Below, one piece after another: positions 1-9,700 of a DNA stretch of 64,000 nt (the first letter of the stretch is position 1; each line of letters opens with the position of its first letter). Location of the stretch: positions 220,650 through 284,649 of the forward strand of contig NZ_LN889812.1 in assembly GCF_900009145.1 (NCBI RefSeq). Direction: 5' to 3'. The notes under the pieces were generated by a model. The model was not told the origin of the DNA, did not search any database, and saw only the letters and a list, made by a program, of their open reading frames with translations. This DNA is from Planktothrix tepida PCC 9214 (lineage in GTDB: Bacteria > Cyanobacteriota > Cyanobacteriia > Cyanobacteriales > Microcoleaceae). A program made the position numbers and the translations under genes.

Positions 1-70
1 GAAAAATTAACAGGGTTTCCTCTGTATTAATAACTCTGGCCCTAACAGTATTAATTGCTGCACTTGTCAT
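1..70 (-). CDS. 5' end of an unidentified gene, cut by the window edge
   Basis: An ATG on the minus strand at 68-70 opens a frame of 23 codons that runs off the left edge without a stop (protein begins MTSAAINTVRARVINTEE). An AGGAG ribosome-binding site lies about 8 bases upstream of this ATG (near 79-84), which supports a real start. Too little is visible to name a family, and no function is proposed. Confidence 0.45.
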   Translation of the reverse strand, partial: MTSAAINTVRARVINTEETLLIF

Positions 71-558
71 TTCTTAGTCTCCTCATGAATAAACCCAAGC
101 AATCAAATTAACTCCTTACACCCCAACCTCGTTTCATTTATAGCATTCCCAGAAGGGTTGATGATAGTAACATCAATTTCTATAAATTTATCGAATTCAA
201 TTGTTTACCTGAAAACAAACATAGCCAACTCCATTTTAATATTATTAGTAAAATTTTTCTATTTCAAAAATGAGTAAGCCTCCTTGCGGAAGCCTTCCAA
301 AATTGAAAATTGTTGATTCAAAATGATGAAGAACTTAGAAAAAGAAAGAAGAAAAGTTAAAACTTGCACTTCATTGATTTTAAGTCCTTGTGTGAGATTT
401 TATAGGTTAGTCTGAAGGTTAAATTTACCTTCTAGGGTGACTGTTTGGGTAGATGATCCTGTGCAAAAGTGGCGTCCCAACACTATCTCCTATATTATCT
501 TATTTTTTCGCTTGTTCAATTTGAACCAATCGAAACCTAATATTCCCCAACTTACAGT
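71..558. other. AT-rich intergenic region
   Basis: No convincing gene is visible on either strand and no tRNA-like T-arm. It contains two short palindromes, an imperfect one at about 413-431 (GAAGG...CCTTC around TAAATTTA) and GTTCAATTTGAAC at about 515-527. They may belong to transcript ends of the minus-strand gene that stops at 559. The upstream half probably holds the promoter of the gene leaving the left edge. Confidence 0.5.
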
Positions 559-2781
559 TCAATAATAATCCTGATTACTGATAACTGATAACTGATAAAG
601 GGGGCCCAGTTGTTCTTGGCCATTAACCGCTAAATCACTGTGACACAGAATTAAGCGATCGCTGACCCGACTCAACAAATCTACAATAATACGACGTAAT
701 CGTTGTAGATCAGCTTCCAACCCCTCTTCCACTGTCCAGGGACGATGCTCTCGTTCCCTTAAAAACAGGGGTGCTCCCCACAGAATACTTGCTCCCCCAC
801 TTAACCACAAGGGAGATCCTACATCAAGCCAAAAGTGCCAACGATGGGATGCTCGACTGGCCCGATATTGGAAAATCGTGCCTAAAGTCACCCCCCCAGG
901 TTTAATCCCCAAACTGGATATCGGATAGGGATTCGCAGAAACGACTCCTAGACGCAATAACTGAATAAACTGACCCACTTGTTCTGAAGGGGTAACACCA
1001 GTTTGCAGTTGTAAACGATTCTGCACCTCCCAATAATGAATTGCCGTTTCCATTAACTCTCGCAGGACGGACAATTGATCGGGTCTTAAACTAGAATCAT
1101 GAATTAAAAATTGCTGAATTCCCCGGTCTAACAGCACCACCGGACTGGCTAAGAGTCGTTGTTGATACTGTTGTTGTTGAACTTCAATCCAATGCAGAAT
1201 CTGTTGGTAAGCTTGGGTCGCTTGATATCCCAACCGATCCCAACGGGGAAAAGCCGTCACCGGAAGCAACCGAGGATTTTCCCAATCTGGCACAAAACAA
1301 TGATCCGCCAACAGACCAGCCCGTACAGGGTCAATCACAGGGGTTGACAATTCCCTGTTCCCTTCATAACTGAGAGTTACCAGCATTTCTGCGATCGCAT
1401 CTCGGTGGACAAGGCGACCATTTCCCGGATAAATCAAGGCCATGAGGGTTAATAAAGCTCGAACCAGGGGAGAACTGACGAGGGGACGTTGTTCTTGCAT
1501 CGACTCCACCGTAATACCTGCATGGTTGAGCAGTTCTCGCAGGGTATAACGGGCAATGGCATCTAAACCGGGAGCAATAACAGCAATTTCATCCGGTTGT
1601 ACTTGACCTGTTTTTACGCCTGCAATAATCTGTTCAGCCGTTTGTCGCAGTAAATCAGCCCGTGATAGGGTTTGAATCGATTTAATATTAGGAGAAAATA
1701 ATAGGGAGTCGGGAAAGGCGATCGCATTTTCAAACACTAATTCCAAAATTGGTTGCGCCAGGTCTTTTCCTAAACCTTGGGGTGAGTCTAAGGTTTCCAC
1801 ACGACAACGGGATTGTAAACTGGCGAGGTCATTGGGATCAGCCCCTAACCCCAACCGTACAGCCCCCTTTGGATTGTAGGTAAATGCAGCCATTTTTCCC
1901 TGCTCCAGAAAGAACTCAAACAAGTGGCGAGCGAGGGCGGGATATTCATCCACATCATCAGCTAAAACCACTGGATATCGACGCAGTAAGTGTTTTTGAT
2001 AGATGGGATGATGCAGCAGGTGTTGACCATAGAGGTCTGCAATTATCCCATAGGTGAGTAACCCCCGTTCTAAACACCAGTTTTGCCACTGTTTCAACCA
2101 AAAACCGATTTGTTGATTCAGGGTTTCTATTGTCTGTCTGCGGGAGTCAAACCCCTGCTGTAAAATCTGAGGAATGTCTTCAATGGAGGTTCCACTCAGA
2201 GCAGCCAGTTGTAGAAGATCCAAGACTTGGCGCACCCTACGATTAACGCTAATCCCTGGACGTTCTAAGCTGTGGATTTCTAGATCACGACTCCAAAGTG
2301 CCAGTGCAAGTTCCTGTTCAGTTTCAGGACGTAATCGCAGGGGAAATTGAGCTTTTAACCCTAACTTTTCGACTAATAGGGGCCAAAATAGAATCACTTC
2401 ATCTTGAAAAAAGCCTAAAGGGGTTGTGGAGTAAAAAGAATATTGTCCCTGGGGTGTAGTGGTCAAACGCTCTGCTAAGACCATCCGATTATCACTATTA
2501 GCCGCAAAAATTAAGGTCGTCGTCCCCGTGAGTTGAAGCTTTAATCGGCTTTTTTCCGTTTTCTTTTTCCCCCGTTGGGGGTTGGGGCGTGTTCCCAATA
2601 CAGGTGTCCATTCACAAAATAACTCAATGAGGCGAGTGGTTTTGCCACTACGGGAACCTCCAGTAATCCACAAAGCAGGAGACAGCACAGCAATCCGATA
2701 GAAATTTGCTAAGATATCCCGTACATTGTACCGATCAAAAAGACAGTAGACAGCAGACAGGACAGAGCAAGTAGGAGGCAA
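559..2781 (-). CDS. UvrD/RecB-like ATPase, cyanobacterial type
   Basis: A 740-residue protein with a Walker A motif GGSRSGKT at residues 41-48. Its organisation resembles the UvrD/REP or AddB-like superfamily 1 helicase/nuclease-related proteins of cyanobacteria, which are expected to act on DNA in recombination or repair. A QPDEIAVIAPGL segment and a LVLADDVDEYP segment fit the helicase-like motifs of that group. I see no clear C-terminal nuclease signature. The outermost start is a TTG at 2781, but the first 15 or so residues are encoded by a repetitive CTGTC-rich stretch. A GTG at 2686-2688 (residue 32), just before the Walker A, is a plausible alternative start. The C-terminus is formed by heptamer repeat DNA. 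The family call is moderate and the activity untested. Confidence 0.6.
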   Translation of the reverse strand: MPPTCSVLSAVYCLFDRYNVRDILANFYRIAVLSPALWITGGSRSGKTTRLIELFCEWTPVLGTRPNPQRGKKKTEKSRLKLQLTGTTTLIFAANSDNRMVLAERLTTTPQGQYSFYSTTPLGFFQDEVILFWPLLVEKLGLKAQFPLRLRPETEQELALALWSRDLEIHSLERPGISVNRRVRQVLDLLQLAALSGTSIEDIPQILQQGFDSRRQTIETLNQQIGFWLKQWQNWCLERGLLTYGIIADLYGQHLLHHPIYQKHLLRRYPVVLADDVDEYPALARHLFEFFLEQGKMAAFTYNPKGAVRLGLGADPNDLASLQSRCRVETLDSPQGLGKDLAQPILELVFENAIAFPDSLLFSPNIKSIQTLSRADLLRQTAEQIIAGVKTGQVQPDEIAVIAPGLDAIARYTLRELLNHAGITVESMQEQRPLVSSPLVRALLTLMALIYPGNGRLVHRDAIAEMLVTLSYEGNRELSTPVIDPVRAGLLADHCFVPDWENPRLLPVTAFPRWDRLGYQATQAYQQILHWIEVQQQQYQQRLLASPVVLLDRGIQQFLIHDSSLRPDQLSVLRELMETAIHYWEVQNRLQLQTGVTPSEQVGQFIQLLRLGVVSANPYPISSLGIKPGGVTLGTIFQYRASRASHRWHFWLDVGSPLWLSGGASILWGAPLFLREREHRPWTVEEGLEADLQRLRRIIVDLLSRVSDRLILCHSDLAVNGQEQLGPLYQLSVISNQDYY
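571..598. repeat. Heptamer tandem repeat (TGATAAC)n, short copy
   Basis: The sequence reads CTGATTACTGATAACTGATA and onward with a 7-base period. It lies inside the last codons of the minus-strand gene ending at 559, so the final residues of that protein (about LSVISNQDYY) are translated repeat. The same heptamer recurs at 2821-2855, 12514-12557 and 18497-18545. Confidence 0.85.
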
Positions 2782-2820
2782 CAGTCACAAGTCATACGAT
2801 AGGGGACACTTGAAGACTCC

Positions 2821-2855
2821 TGACTGATAACTGATAACTGATAACTGATAACTGA
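2821..2855. repeat. Heptamer tandem repeat (TGATAAC)n upstream of pcxA
   Basis: About five uninterrupted copies of TGATAAC end three bases before the pcxA ATG. The repeat occupies the place where a ribosome-binding site would normally be, so it may affect the leader of that gene. It belongs to the short tandemly repeated repetitive (STRR) class known from cyanobacterial genomes. Confidence 0.9.
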
Positions 2856-2858
2856 ACT

Positions 2859-4268
2859 ATGACGACTTCTAGCTCTAATTTCTTAAAACGATGGTTTGGG
2901 AATGCGAATCAATGGTTCCGTGATACGCCTGAACGAGCTTTAGATCAAGCTTATGATGCCGCTTTGAAGATTCGTTCCCTGGAAAATGAGCATTTTCAAG
3001 GGGAAAAAATTCCCTCGGAATCTCATGCTGAATATAGCGATCGCACTCTGGCTTATTTTAATTCTGAACTGAAAAAACATCTCAAAATGATTCAGACTCG
3101 CTTAATGGTATTTAATGCTAGTCGTTCTGTTTTGGGATTATCTGAACAACTCAATCCAGCCTCAACGGTGAACGGTGAAATCACCCATAACCTGGAAAGG
3201 AATGGTTCATTACCTGACTCTAAAATTATTTCTATTATCTGTGAAAAGCTCGATTATATTGATACGGTGATTTCGCGATACCACCCCATGCCACCGGAAG
3301 ATTCCGTTGCTTTAATGAACGCTCCTACGAATCAATCTCTATCGCTGCGGAACACAGTTATTAATCAAGATCTTAGCATTACAAATACTCCGGGAACGAA
3401 TAAATCTTTGAATAATGGAAGTCCGACTTCGAGTTCGGGAAAAACAATTCAACAGGATTTAACGACTAAACCTTCCCCCAGTGTTCTTCCTCGATCTTTA
3501 CTGAGAACTTTAAATCGGGTTCAACAGGAACTCAGACCAGAATCTGAGTTTGAAATGATCCAAAACTATCGAAAATCTAAAATCAAAACCCTTGTTTCTA
3601 TCCGATTTGTTTTATTGTTAATTTTAATTCCCTTACTCACGCAACAATTGGCTAAAAATTTTGTAGTCGGCCCCCTTGTGGATCGAATTTTTACCAATCA
3701 AGAGCAAACGCCTATTTTTCTGAATGTTAATATGGAGGAGGAAGCTTTTGTTGAACTTCAGCATTATGAACAACGGCTGAAATTTCAAACCTTAATTGGT
3801 CAAGCTCCTCCCCTAACCCCACAGGAACTCGATGAAAAATTAGAGGAAAAAGCCAAAGAATTAGCGGAAGAATATAAAGTTGACGGAAGTAACGCCATCA
3901 AAAATGTTTTTGCTGATATTATCGCTGTTTTCATGTTCTGTTTTGTGCTAGTTTCAAACCGGAAAGAGGTAGAGATTCTGAAATCCTTTATGGGGGATTT
4001 AATTTATGGATTGAGTGATAGTGCTAAAGCGTTTATCATTATTTTATCCACCGATATGTTTGTGGGGTTCCACTCTCCCCACGGTTGGGAAGTAATATTA
4101 GAAAGTACAGCGCGACATTTTGGACTCCCTGAAAATCGGGATTTTAATTTTCTGTTTATTGCTACTTTTCCGGTTATCCTAGATGCGGTGTTTAAATATT
4201 GGATTTTCCGATATCTCAACCGCAGTTCACCTTCTGCTGTTTCTACCTATAAAACGATGAACGAGTAA
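2859..4268 (+). CDS. pcxA: Proton extrusion protein PcxA (CemA family)
   Basis: A 469-residue membrane protein of the CemA/CotA/PcxA family, which in cyanobacteria is needed for light-induced proton extrusion and pH balance and in chloroplasts sits in the envelope. The N-terminal ~230 residues are hydrophilic. The membrane part starts near residue 245 with SIRFVLLLILIPLLTQQLAK followed by the family-typical FVVGPLVDRIF. Further hydrophobic segments lie at about residues 350-370, 385-405 and 435-455. The length is close to that of other cyanobacterial PcxA proteins. The ATG follows directly on a heptamer repeat and lacks a good Shine-Dalgarno. The gene is convergent with the GAF gene ending at 4280, leaving only 11 bases between them. 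Confidence 0.9.
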   Translation: MTTSSSNFLKRWFGNANQWFRDTPERALDQAYDAALKIRSLENEHFQGEKIPSESHAEYSDRTLAYFNSELKKHLKMIQTRLMVFNASRSVLGLSEQLNPASTVNGEITHNLERNGSLPDSKIISIICEKLDYIDTVISRYHPMPPEDSVALMNAPTNQSLSLRNTVINQDLSITNTPGTNKSLNNGSPTSSSGKTIQQDLTTKPSPSVLPRSLLRTLNRVQQELRPESEFEMIQNYRKSKIKTLVSIRFVLLLILIPLLTQQLAKNFVVGPLVDRIFTNQEQTPIFLNVNMEEEAFVELQHYEQRLKFQTLIGQAPPLTPQELDEKLEEKAKELAEEYKVDGSNAIKNVFADIIAVFMFCFVLVSNRKEVEILKSFMGDLIYGLSDSAKAFIIILSTDMFVGFHSPHGWEVILESTARHFGLPENRDFNFLFIATFPVILDAVFKYWIFRYLNRSSPSAVSTYKTMNE

Positions 4269-4279
4269 GGGTTATTGCC

Positions 4280-6586
4280 TTATTCCAGAATAGCAACACG
4301 CGCATAATTTAGCCCACTAACGCCCGGAAGGGGATCAACGATTCCAAATTCAATTTGAGAATCTACCCACCCTTCCCGATGCAAATAGCGAAAATATTGT
4401 TCATATTCTTGCCATTCTTCTTCTGTTGAATAAACTAGGGTTAGCATTCCGGGTTGGGTAATGCGAATTTTGGTGTCTTTATCCACGCCTTTATCAATCC
4501 GTTTTTTAACAATTTCATACCGGATATCACGGGTTCCTCGAACAGCAAAAATACCTTCGGTATTCTCATCATGAAAAATATCAATCGGGGTATATTGGAC
4601 TAAGACTAAATGGGCTAAATCTAGGGTTATTTTTTGTTCTGATTTTAAGCGAAATATCCTGCGGGCGCAATCACACATTGCCCTCAGTTGTTCATATCTT
4701 AAACTGCGGATATGAAAGGAGGTAAACCGAGAATCAATGGACTTTCCAACATAAATAATATGATCCATTCCATCACTAAATTCCATTTCACAATAATGGG
4801 GAAGAATAGCCTGCATTTGCTCTTGCCAGTGTGTCCAAACTTGTTGTAAATGATAGGTAATTAGGTTTAACATTTCATCATAGTAAGATCGGGCAGTATA
4901 AACACATCCATGTTCATTGTTACAAGCTTCTTTATACTGTTTTAAAGCAGTTTGTACCTTGGGACTACACTGAGAAAAACAATCAAAATAAATTTCTAAA
5001 TGCTCTTTCAAATAATCCGTTGAACTCATTTCAATTTCAACATTAATTTCTGTTTTAAGTTGAGTAATATAGTCTTGTAAATCCAGTTTAAGCTGTTCTC
5101 CTAATGAGGATTTTTGGGTTTCACATAAAGCTTCTACAATATTAATAGCTAATTGAAATTGTTCTAGTAAATCTACCTGAATCGCCCGATTTCGTTGTTC
5201 TGATGAACCTCGAATATCAGAAATTCCATAGAGGGGATAAACGGTTTCAAAGATAATTGTTTCGGGTTGAAATCCCCAACTCCGGCGCTCTGCTTCTTGT
5301 AAAAATCGCCATTCAACGGAAGGATGAATATTGCGTAAGTTTGTGAATTGTTCTTGTAAACAATGGCAGAATGCTGTAATAAAAGCTGGGATTAATTGAT
5401 AGGCATTTTTAACATCACTTAAGGTAAAATGGTTGGGGTGATCACTCGTTAATCCTACCACCCCTAAAATTTGTTGACTTCCTTGTAAATTAACGGATTG
5501 AATCACTAAGGGAATTAATAAAACCGAACGTATATTTAGCTTTCTTAAATAGCGTTCACAATCTGTAAAACACTGTTGTCTCAGGTCGGGAATATTAATG
5601 ACTTGATTGTCTTGAAGTGCTTGTAACATCGGAGAATCTTTTAAGGTATCCAGAGGATAAATGATGGGTTGGTGAAGGGGATTATTATTTAAACTCTGGG
5701 ATAATTTGGCTTCTTGTCCTTGAATTCTCATGACTAAACAAGTTTTAACTCGAAATAAAGCTTGTAATTGTTGTTGAATATTTTCCCATTGCTGAGATTG
5801 GACTATTAAATCTCGACTAATTAATTGATGGGTAAGACGACGCATTTGTTCGGATTCTGTAATCTCTAATCCTTCTAACAAAAATACTCCCTTGACTTGA
5901 TAGTTTTCTAAATTTAATTTTTGGGCAATGTCATCTAAATTTCCAGGTTTTAAAAACCAACTTTCTCGCTCAGAGAAGGGCATTAAGTTAAATTTAAACT
6001 CTGCAAAGTCATCGAGTTGAGAATTAAGTTTTGTGATCTGTAATAAATCGGAATTTAACCAAATTTGAATAAATCGTTGTTCTGAAGTATTAGCTGAATT
6101 TAAAATAGCGATCGCCGACTGATTAAAGAGTTGTAAAGATTGTAAATCAATGTCATAATATTGCTTCAGAATGTGATGTAAGAGATGATAACGATAGAGT
6201 TGTTCAAAGGTTAAACTATCCCACTGTTGAAAGAGATCTGAAATTTTAATATTTAAGCCGTTAAAGAGTCCGTCTTCAATTTTAGGATTTTTATTTTTTC
6301 CCAGCAACTTCGCCGATAATCCCGTTTCTGACCCTAATAAAGTTGAATGAATCTTAGAAACTTGACAAAATAATTCATTTCCATAACGCAAGATTAAAGT
6401 TTGTGGCTCAATTACTGCCATCAACAGATGACTACAGCGCTGTAAATAGAATAACTGTTCTAAACTCTGTTTCCAATCCTGAAGGGGTTCAACTTTCTCG
6501 GACACGGTTAATGGTTCTGTAGACTCGGATGATACAGTATCTTTAGAAAGTTTACCGTTAGTCGAAACCGACTTAGAAATAGTCAT
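4280..6586 (-). CDS. GAF-domain protein of unknown function
   Basis: A soluble 768-residue protein. Residues ~250-415 look like a GAF domain, with a signalling-type lead-in (LISRDLIVQSQQWENIQQQL), VKTCLVMRIQG and VLLIPLVIQ segments. GAF domains bind small ligands or bilins. I do not see a canonical bilin-attachment cysteine in a CH motif. The C-terminal ~340 residues contain a conserved-looking block (DGMDHIIYVGKSI, LRYEQLRAMCDCARRIFRL) that I do not recognise and no kinase or cyclase motifs. A Ser/Thr-rich N-terminal ~35 residues is probably disordered. It follows the double hybrid kinase on the same strand by 156 bases, so a signalling partnership is possible but unproven. Confidence 0.6.
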   Translation of the reverse strand: MTISKSVSTNGKLSKDTVSSESTEPLTVSEKVEPLQDWKQSLEQLFYLQRCSHLLMAVIEPQTLILRYGNELFCQVSKIHSTLLGSETGLSAKLLGKNKNPKIEDGLFNGLNIKISDLFQQWDSLTFEQLYRYHLLHHILKQYYDIDLQSLQLFNQSAIAILNSANTSEQRFIQIWLNSDLLQITKLNSQLDDFAEFKFNLMPFSERESWFLKPGNLDDIAQKLNLENYQVKGVFLLEGLEITESEQMRRLTHQLISRDLIVQSQQWENIQQQLQALFRVKTCLVMRIQGQEAKLSQSLNNNPLHQPIIYPLDTLKDSPMLQALQDNQVINIPDLRQQCFTDCERYLRKLNIRSVLLIPLVIQSVNLQGSQQILGVVGLTSDHPNHFTLSDVKNAYQLIPAFITAFCHCLQEQFTNLRNIHPSVEWRFLQEAERRSWGFQPETIIFETVYPLYGISDIRGSSEQRNRAIQVDLLEQFQLAINIVEALCETQKSSLGEQLKLDLQDYITQLKTEINVEIEMSSTDYLKEHLEIYFDCFSQCSPKVQTALKQYKEACNNEHGCVYTARSYYDEMLNLITYHLQQVWTHWQEQMQAILPHYCEMEFSDGMDHIIYVGKSIDSRFTSFHIRSLRYEQLRAMCDCARRIFRLKSEQKITLDLAHLVLVQYTPIDIFHDENTEGIFAVRGTRDIRYEIVKKRIDKGVDKDTKIRITQPGMLTLVYSTEEEWQEYEQYFRYLHREGWVDSQIEFGIVDPLPGVSGLNYARVAILE

Positions 6587-6742
6587 AGCACAGCACCAAA
6601 TTGGGGTGAAAGCTGAAGTTATCTCAATCTTCTACGGGTCGTATTTTTTTAGCTGCCCTATTTTCAGAAAGGTGCGAGGGCTATACCTATAATTTTATCA
6701 GGTTTTTGTTGGGGTGACAACCCCATCCGATTCCTAACCGCT

Positions 6743-9700
6743 TTATTTTTTTGTTAAATTAATAATAGCAAGAACTAACTCATCAGGTTCTATGGGTTTG
6801 GCGAGGTGAACTTGAAATCCAGCCGCTAGAGCTAAAGCCTGGTTCGTTTCTCCAGCATAAGCTGTTAAAGCGATCGCAGGAATGGATGATGTTTTTCTGA
6901 CTTCTGCAATTAACCCATAACCATCCATTTCTGGCATCCCAATATCCGAGATTAACACATCCGGCGAAAATTCCGACATCAAACCCAAAGCTTCCCGTGC
7001 GCTGTTAGCAACTCTCACTTCAGCCCCAGCTTGTTCTAATATAAATTCGACTAAATCCCGAATATCAATTTCATCATCAACCACTAAAATTTTTAACCCC
7101 ATTAAGTCAATTTCCTCAGTCTCTATTGTTGGAGATTGAGGTTGTTCCCGCTCATAAGCCATTAAAGGTAACTGGACGAGAAACACCGCACCTTGTCCTT
7201 CTCCTAAACTATCAACGCTGACTGTTCCTCCATGTAATTCTGTGAGATGGCGAACAATGGCTAATCCCAATCCTAAACCACCAAATTTACGAGTTGTTGT
7301 ACTATCTTCTTGACGAAAATAGTCAAAAACAAAGGGTAAAAATTCAGAATTAATTCCTTTTCCCGTATCTTTAACTTGAATTTGAGCTTGACCTTCTCGA
7401 CACTCTAATTGCACCTCGACAACGCCTCCAGAAGGAGTAAATTTAATCGCATTCGATAACAAATTCCACATCACTTGTTGCAACCGAGTTTTATCTCCTA
7501 AAACATTGATAAAAGATTGAGATTCCGGGAACAAGGCCTCGGGACTTCTCAAAACTTGTCGCAGAGGAATCACCCCCATACCTTCGCCGGGAATCACCTC
7601 AAACGTCACCTGAATTCCCTTTGCTTCTGCGGCTAATTTCACGGTTTCTAAAGCGGCTTGAATGGTGGAAATTAAATTAACGGGCTCCATATTTAACGCC
7701 ATTTTTCCGCGTAAAATTCGAGAAATATCTAATAAATCTTCAATCAATTGGGTTTGTAATTTGGCATTGCGTTCAATCGTTTCCAGGGCGCGGGCGGTTC
7801 CTGCTGCATCAAATTTGCGAGTTTGTAACAGTTTTGTCCAGCCTAAAATCGGATTCAACGGCGATCGCAACTCATGGGATAAAACCGCTAAAAATTCATC
7901 TTTGATTCGGTTTGCAACTTCTGCTTCTTCCCGGGCGGCTCGTTCACGGGTTAACAGTTTTTCTCGCTCTTGTTCGGCTTGTTTTCGTTCAGTAATATCT
8001 CGACAAATCGCTTGTACCGTTGGTAAACCATTGAGGGTAAACAGAGTCGCACTGACTTCAACCGGAATTCGATGTCCCTGTTTGGTGCGATGCACCGATT
8101 CCACCACCAAACGCTTCTGCTGAAGTAGTTGTTCTATATTGGCTTGGGGATAAACCCAGGATGAACCCACAATATCCGCCACAGACATCGTAAGCAGTTC
8201 TTCCCGACTAAAGCCTAACTTGTTACACGCTTGTTGATTAACTTCGATAAACGTTCCGGGTTGGTAATCTGGCGTGAGATGGTACACCAGTACCCAATCT
8301 TCCATGCCATGAAATAAGGTAATAAACCGTTGTTCGCGTTCTCGTAGTTCCTCTTCGGCTCGTTTGCGATCGCTAATATCTAAAAACGCACCAATAACCC
8401 CTCGAATTTTCCCCCCCTCGTCGCGTAAGGGAACCGCCCGACCATAAATATACCGAACTTCCCCATTTTCAAAGACAAACTCAAATTCTGCCTCAACATC
8501 CTCCCCCGTGCGTCCCGCTATTTGCATGGGTAACTCTTCCAGGGGAATATCAACCCCCTGGTGTTGAATTGTGAATAAAAAAGGATAACTTCCATCTTCC
8601 GGGGTAGCCGTAACAATGCTACCAGACGGTAACTGTACCAATTGATGGGCAGCCCGGTTTGCTGTCATCTCATGACATTGGGGATCGTGGGCAACCCAAA
8701 CCGCAGCCGGAACCGTTTCCATAAAGGTTCTCAATTCCTCAGCCCGTGCATTAGCCAAGGCTTCACTTTGGCGTAAGGCTAATTCCACTTGTTTATGGTC
8801 GGAAATATTAACCCCAGAACAAGTAACTCCGATGATTTCATCCTCCGTATTGCGTAGGGGTTCAATGGTTAAATCAAAATAATATTTCTGTTCCTGGATA
8901 ATCAAACAAAGTTCCTCCCGTGCCCCGGTAGCGGTTTCTAAAACCTGGCGTTTGAGTTGAACCAGTTGGGATGCTTGTTCTTGTGGGAGTAAGTCAAAAT
9001 CGCTGCGACCGATAATTTCATCAACAGATTGTTGAAGAAAGGGATTATAAATCCAGGTGTAGCGTAAATTTTGATCTTGATTAAATAAAGTAATCGGTGC
9101 ACTTTTAAGGGCAACTCGCAATCGTTCTTCACTTTGGAGTAAGGCTGCTTCTGATAATTTGCGATCGCTAATATCACTAAAAGAAATCGCCACACCATCA
9201 CCAATTTTAACACACATATTCCGAAACCAACCCATAATTCCTTCCGATTGGTAACATAACTCAATATCGTGGGGTTCTCCGGTTTCTACTACTCGCACAT
9301 AACGTTCAAATAAATCACTATTGGTTTTATTCCCTGGAAGCACTTCTAAAAGTCGCTGACCAATTAACTTTTCAATGGTTTGGTGTAAAACGTCAGCCGC
9401 TTTCGGATTAACATAAGTCCACTCAAAATCAATAATTTTGCCCGTTTCATCTCGCACACTTTGCAAAATAGTAAAGGCATCTAAGGATAATTCTTGAGCC
9501 ACCCGAAATCGTTCTTCGCTTTGACGCAGGGAAACTTCAGCTTGTTTTCGTTCGGTAATATCTCGCCAATAAACGGCTAAACCTTCTTGATAAGGATAAA
9601 CGTGGGCTTCATACCAAAATCCCGGATGAATCGTTGAAGTTTCAAAATGTTCTGCCTCCTGATTTTCCATGACTTGATGCAGTTTTTGAGCTTCAATAGA

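Noticed and set aside
7662-8123. 153-codon plus-strand frame inside the hybrid kinase gene
   Set aside because: It is a shadow of the minus-strand kinase coding region, with no ribosome-binding site and low-complexity Arg/Ser composition.
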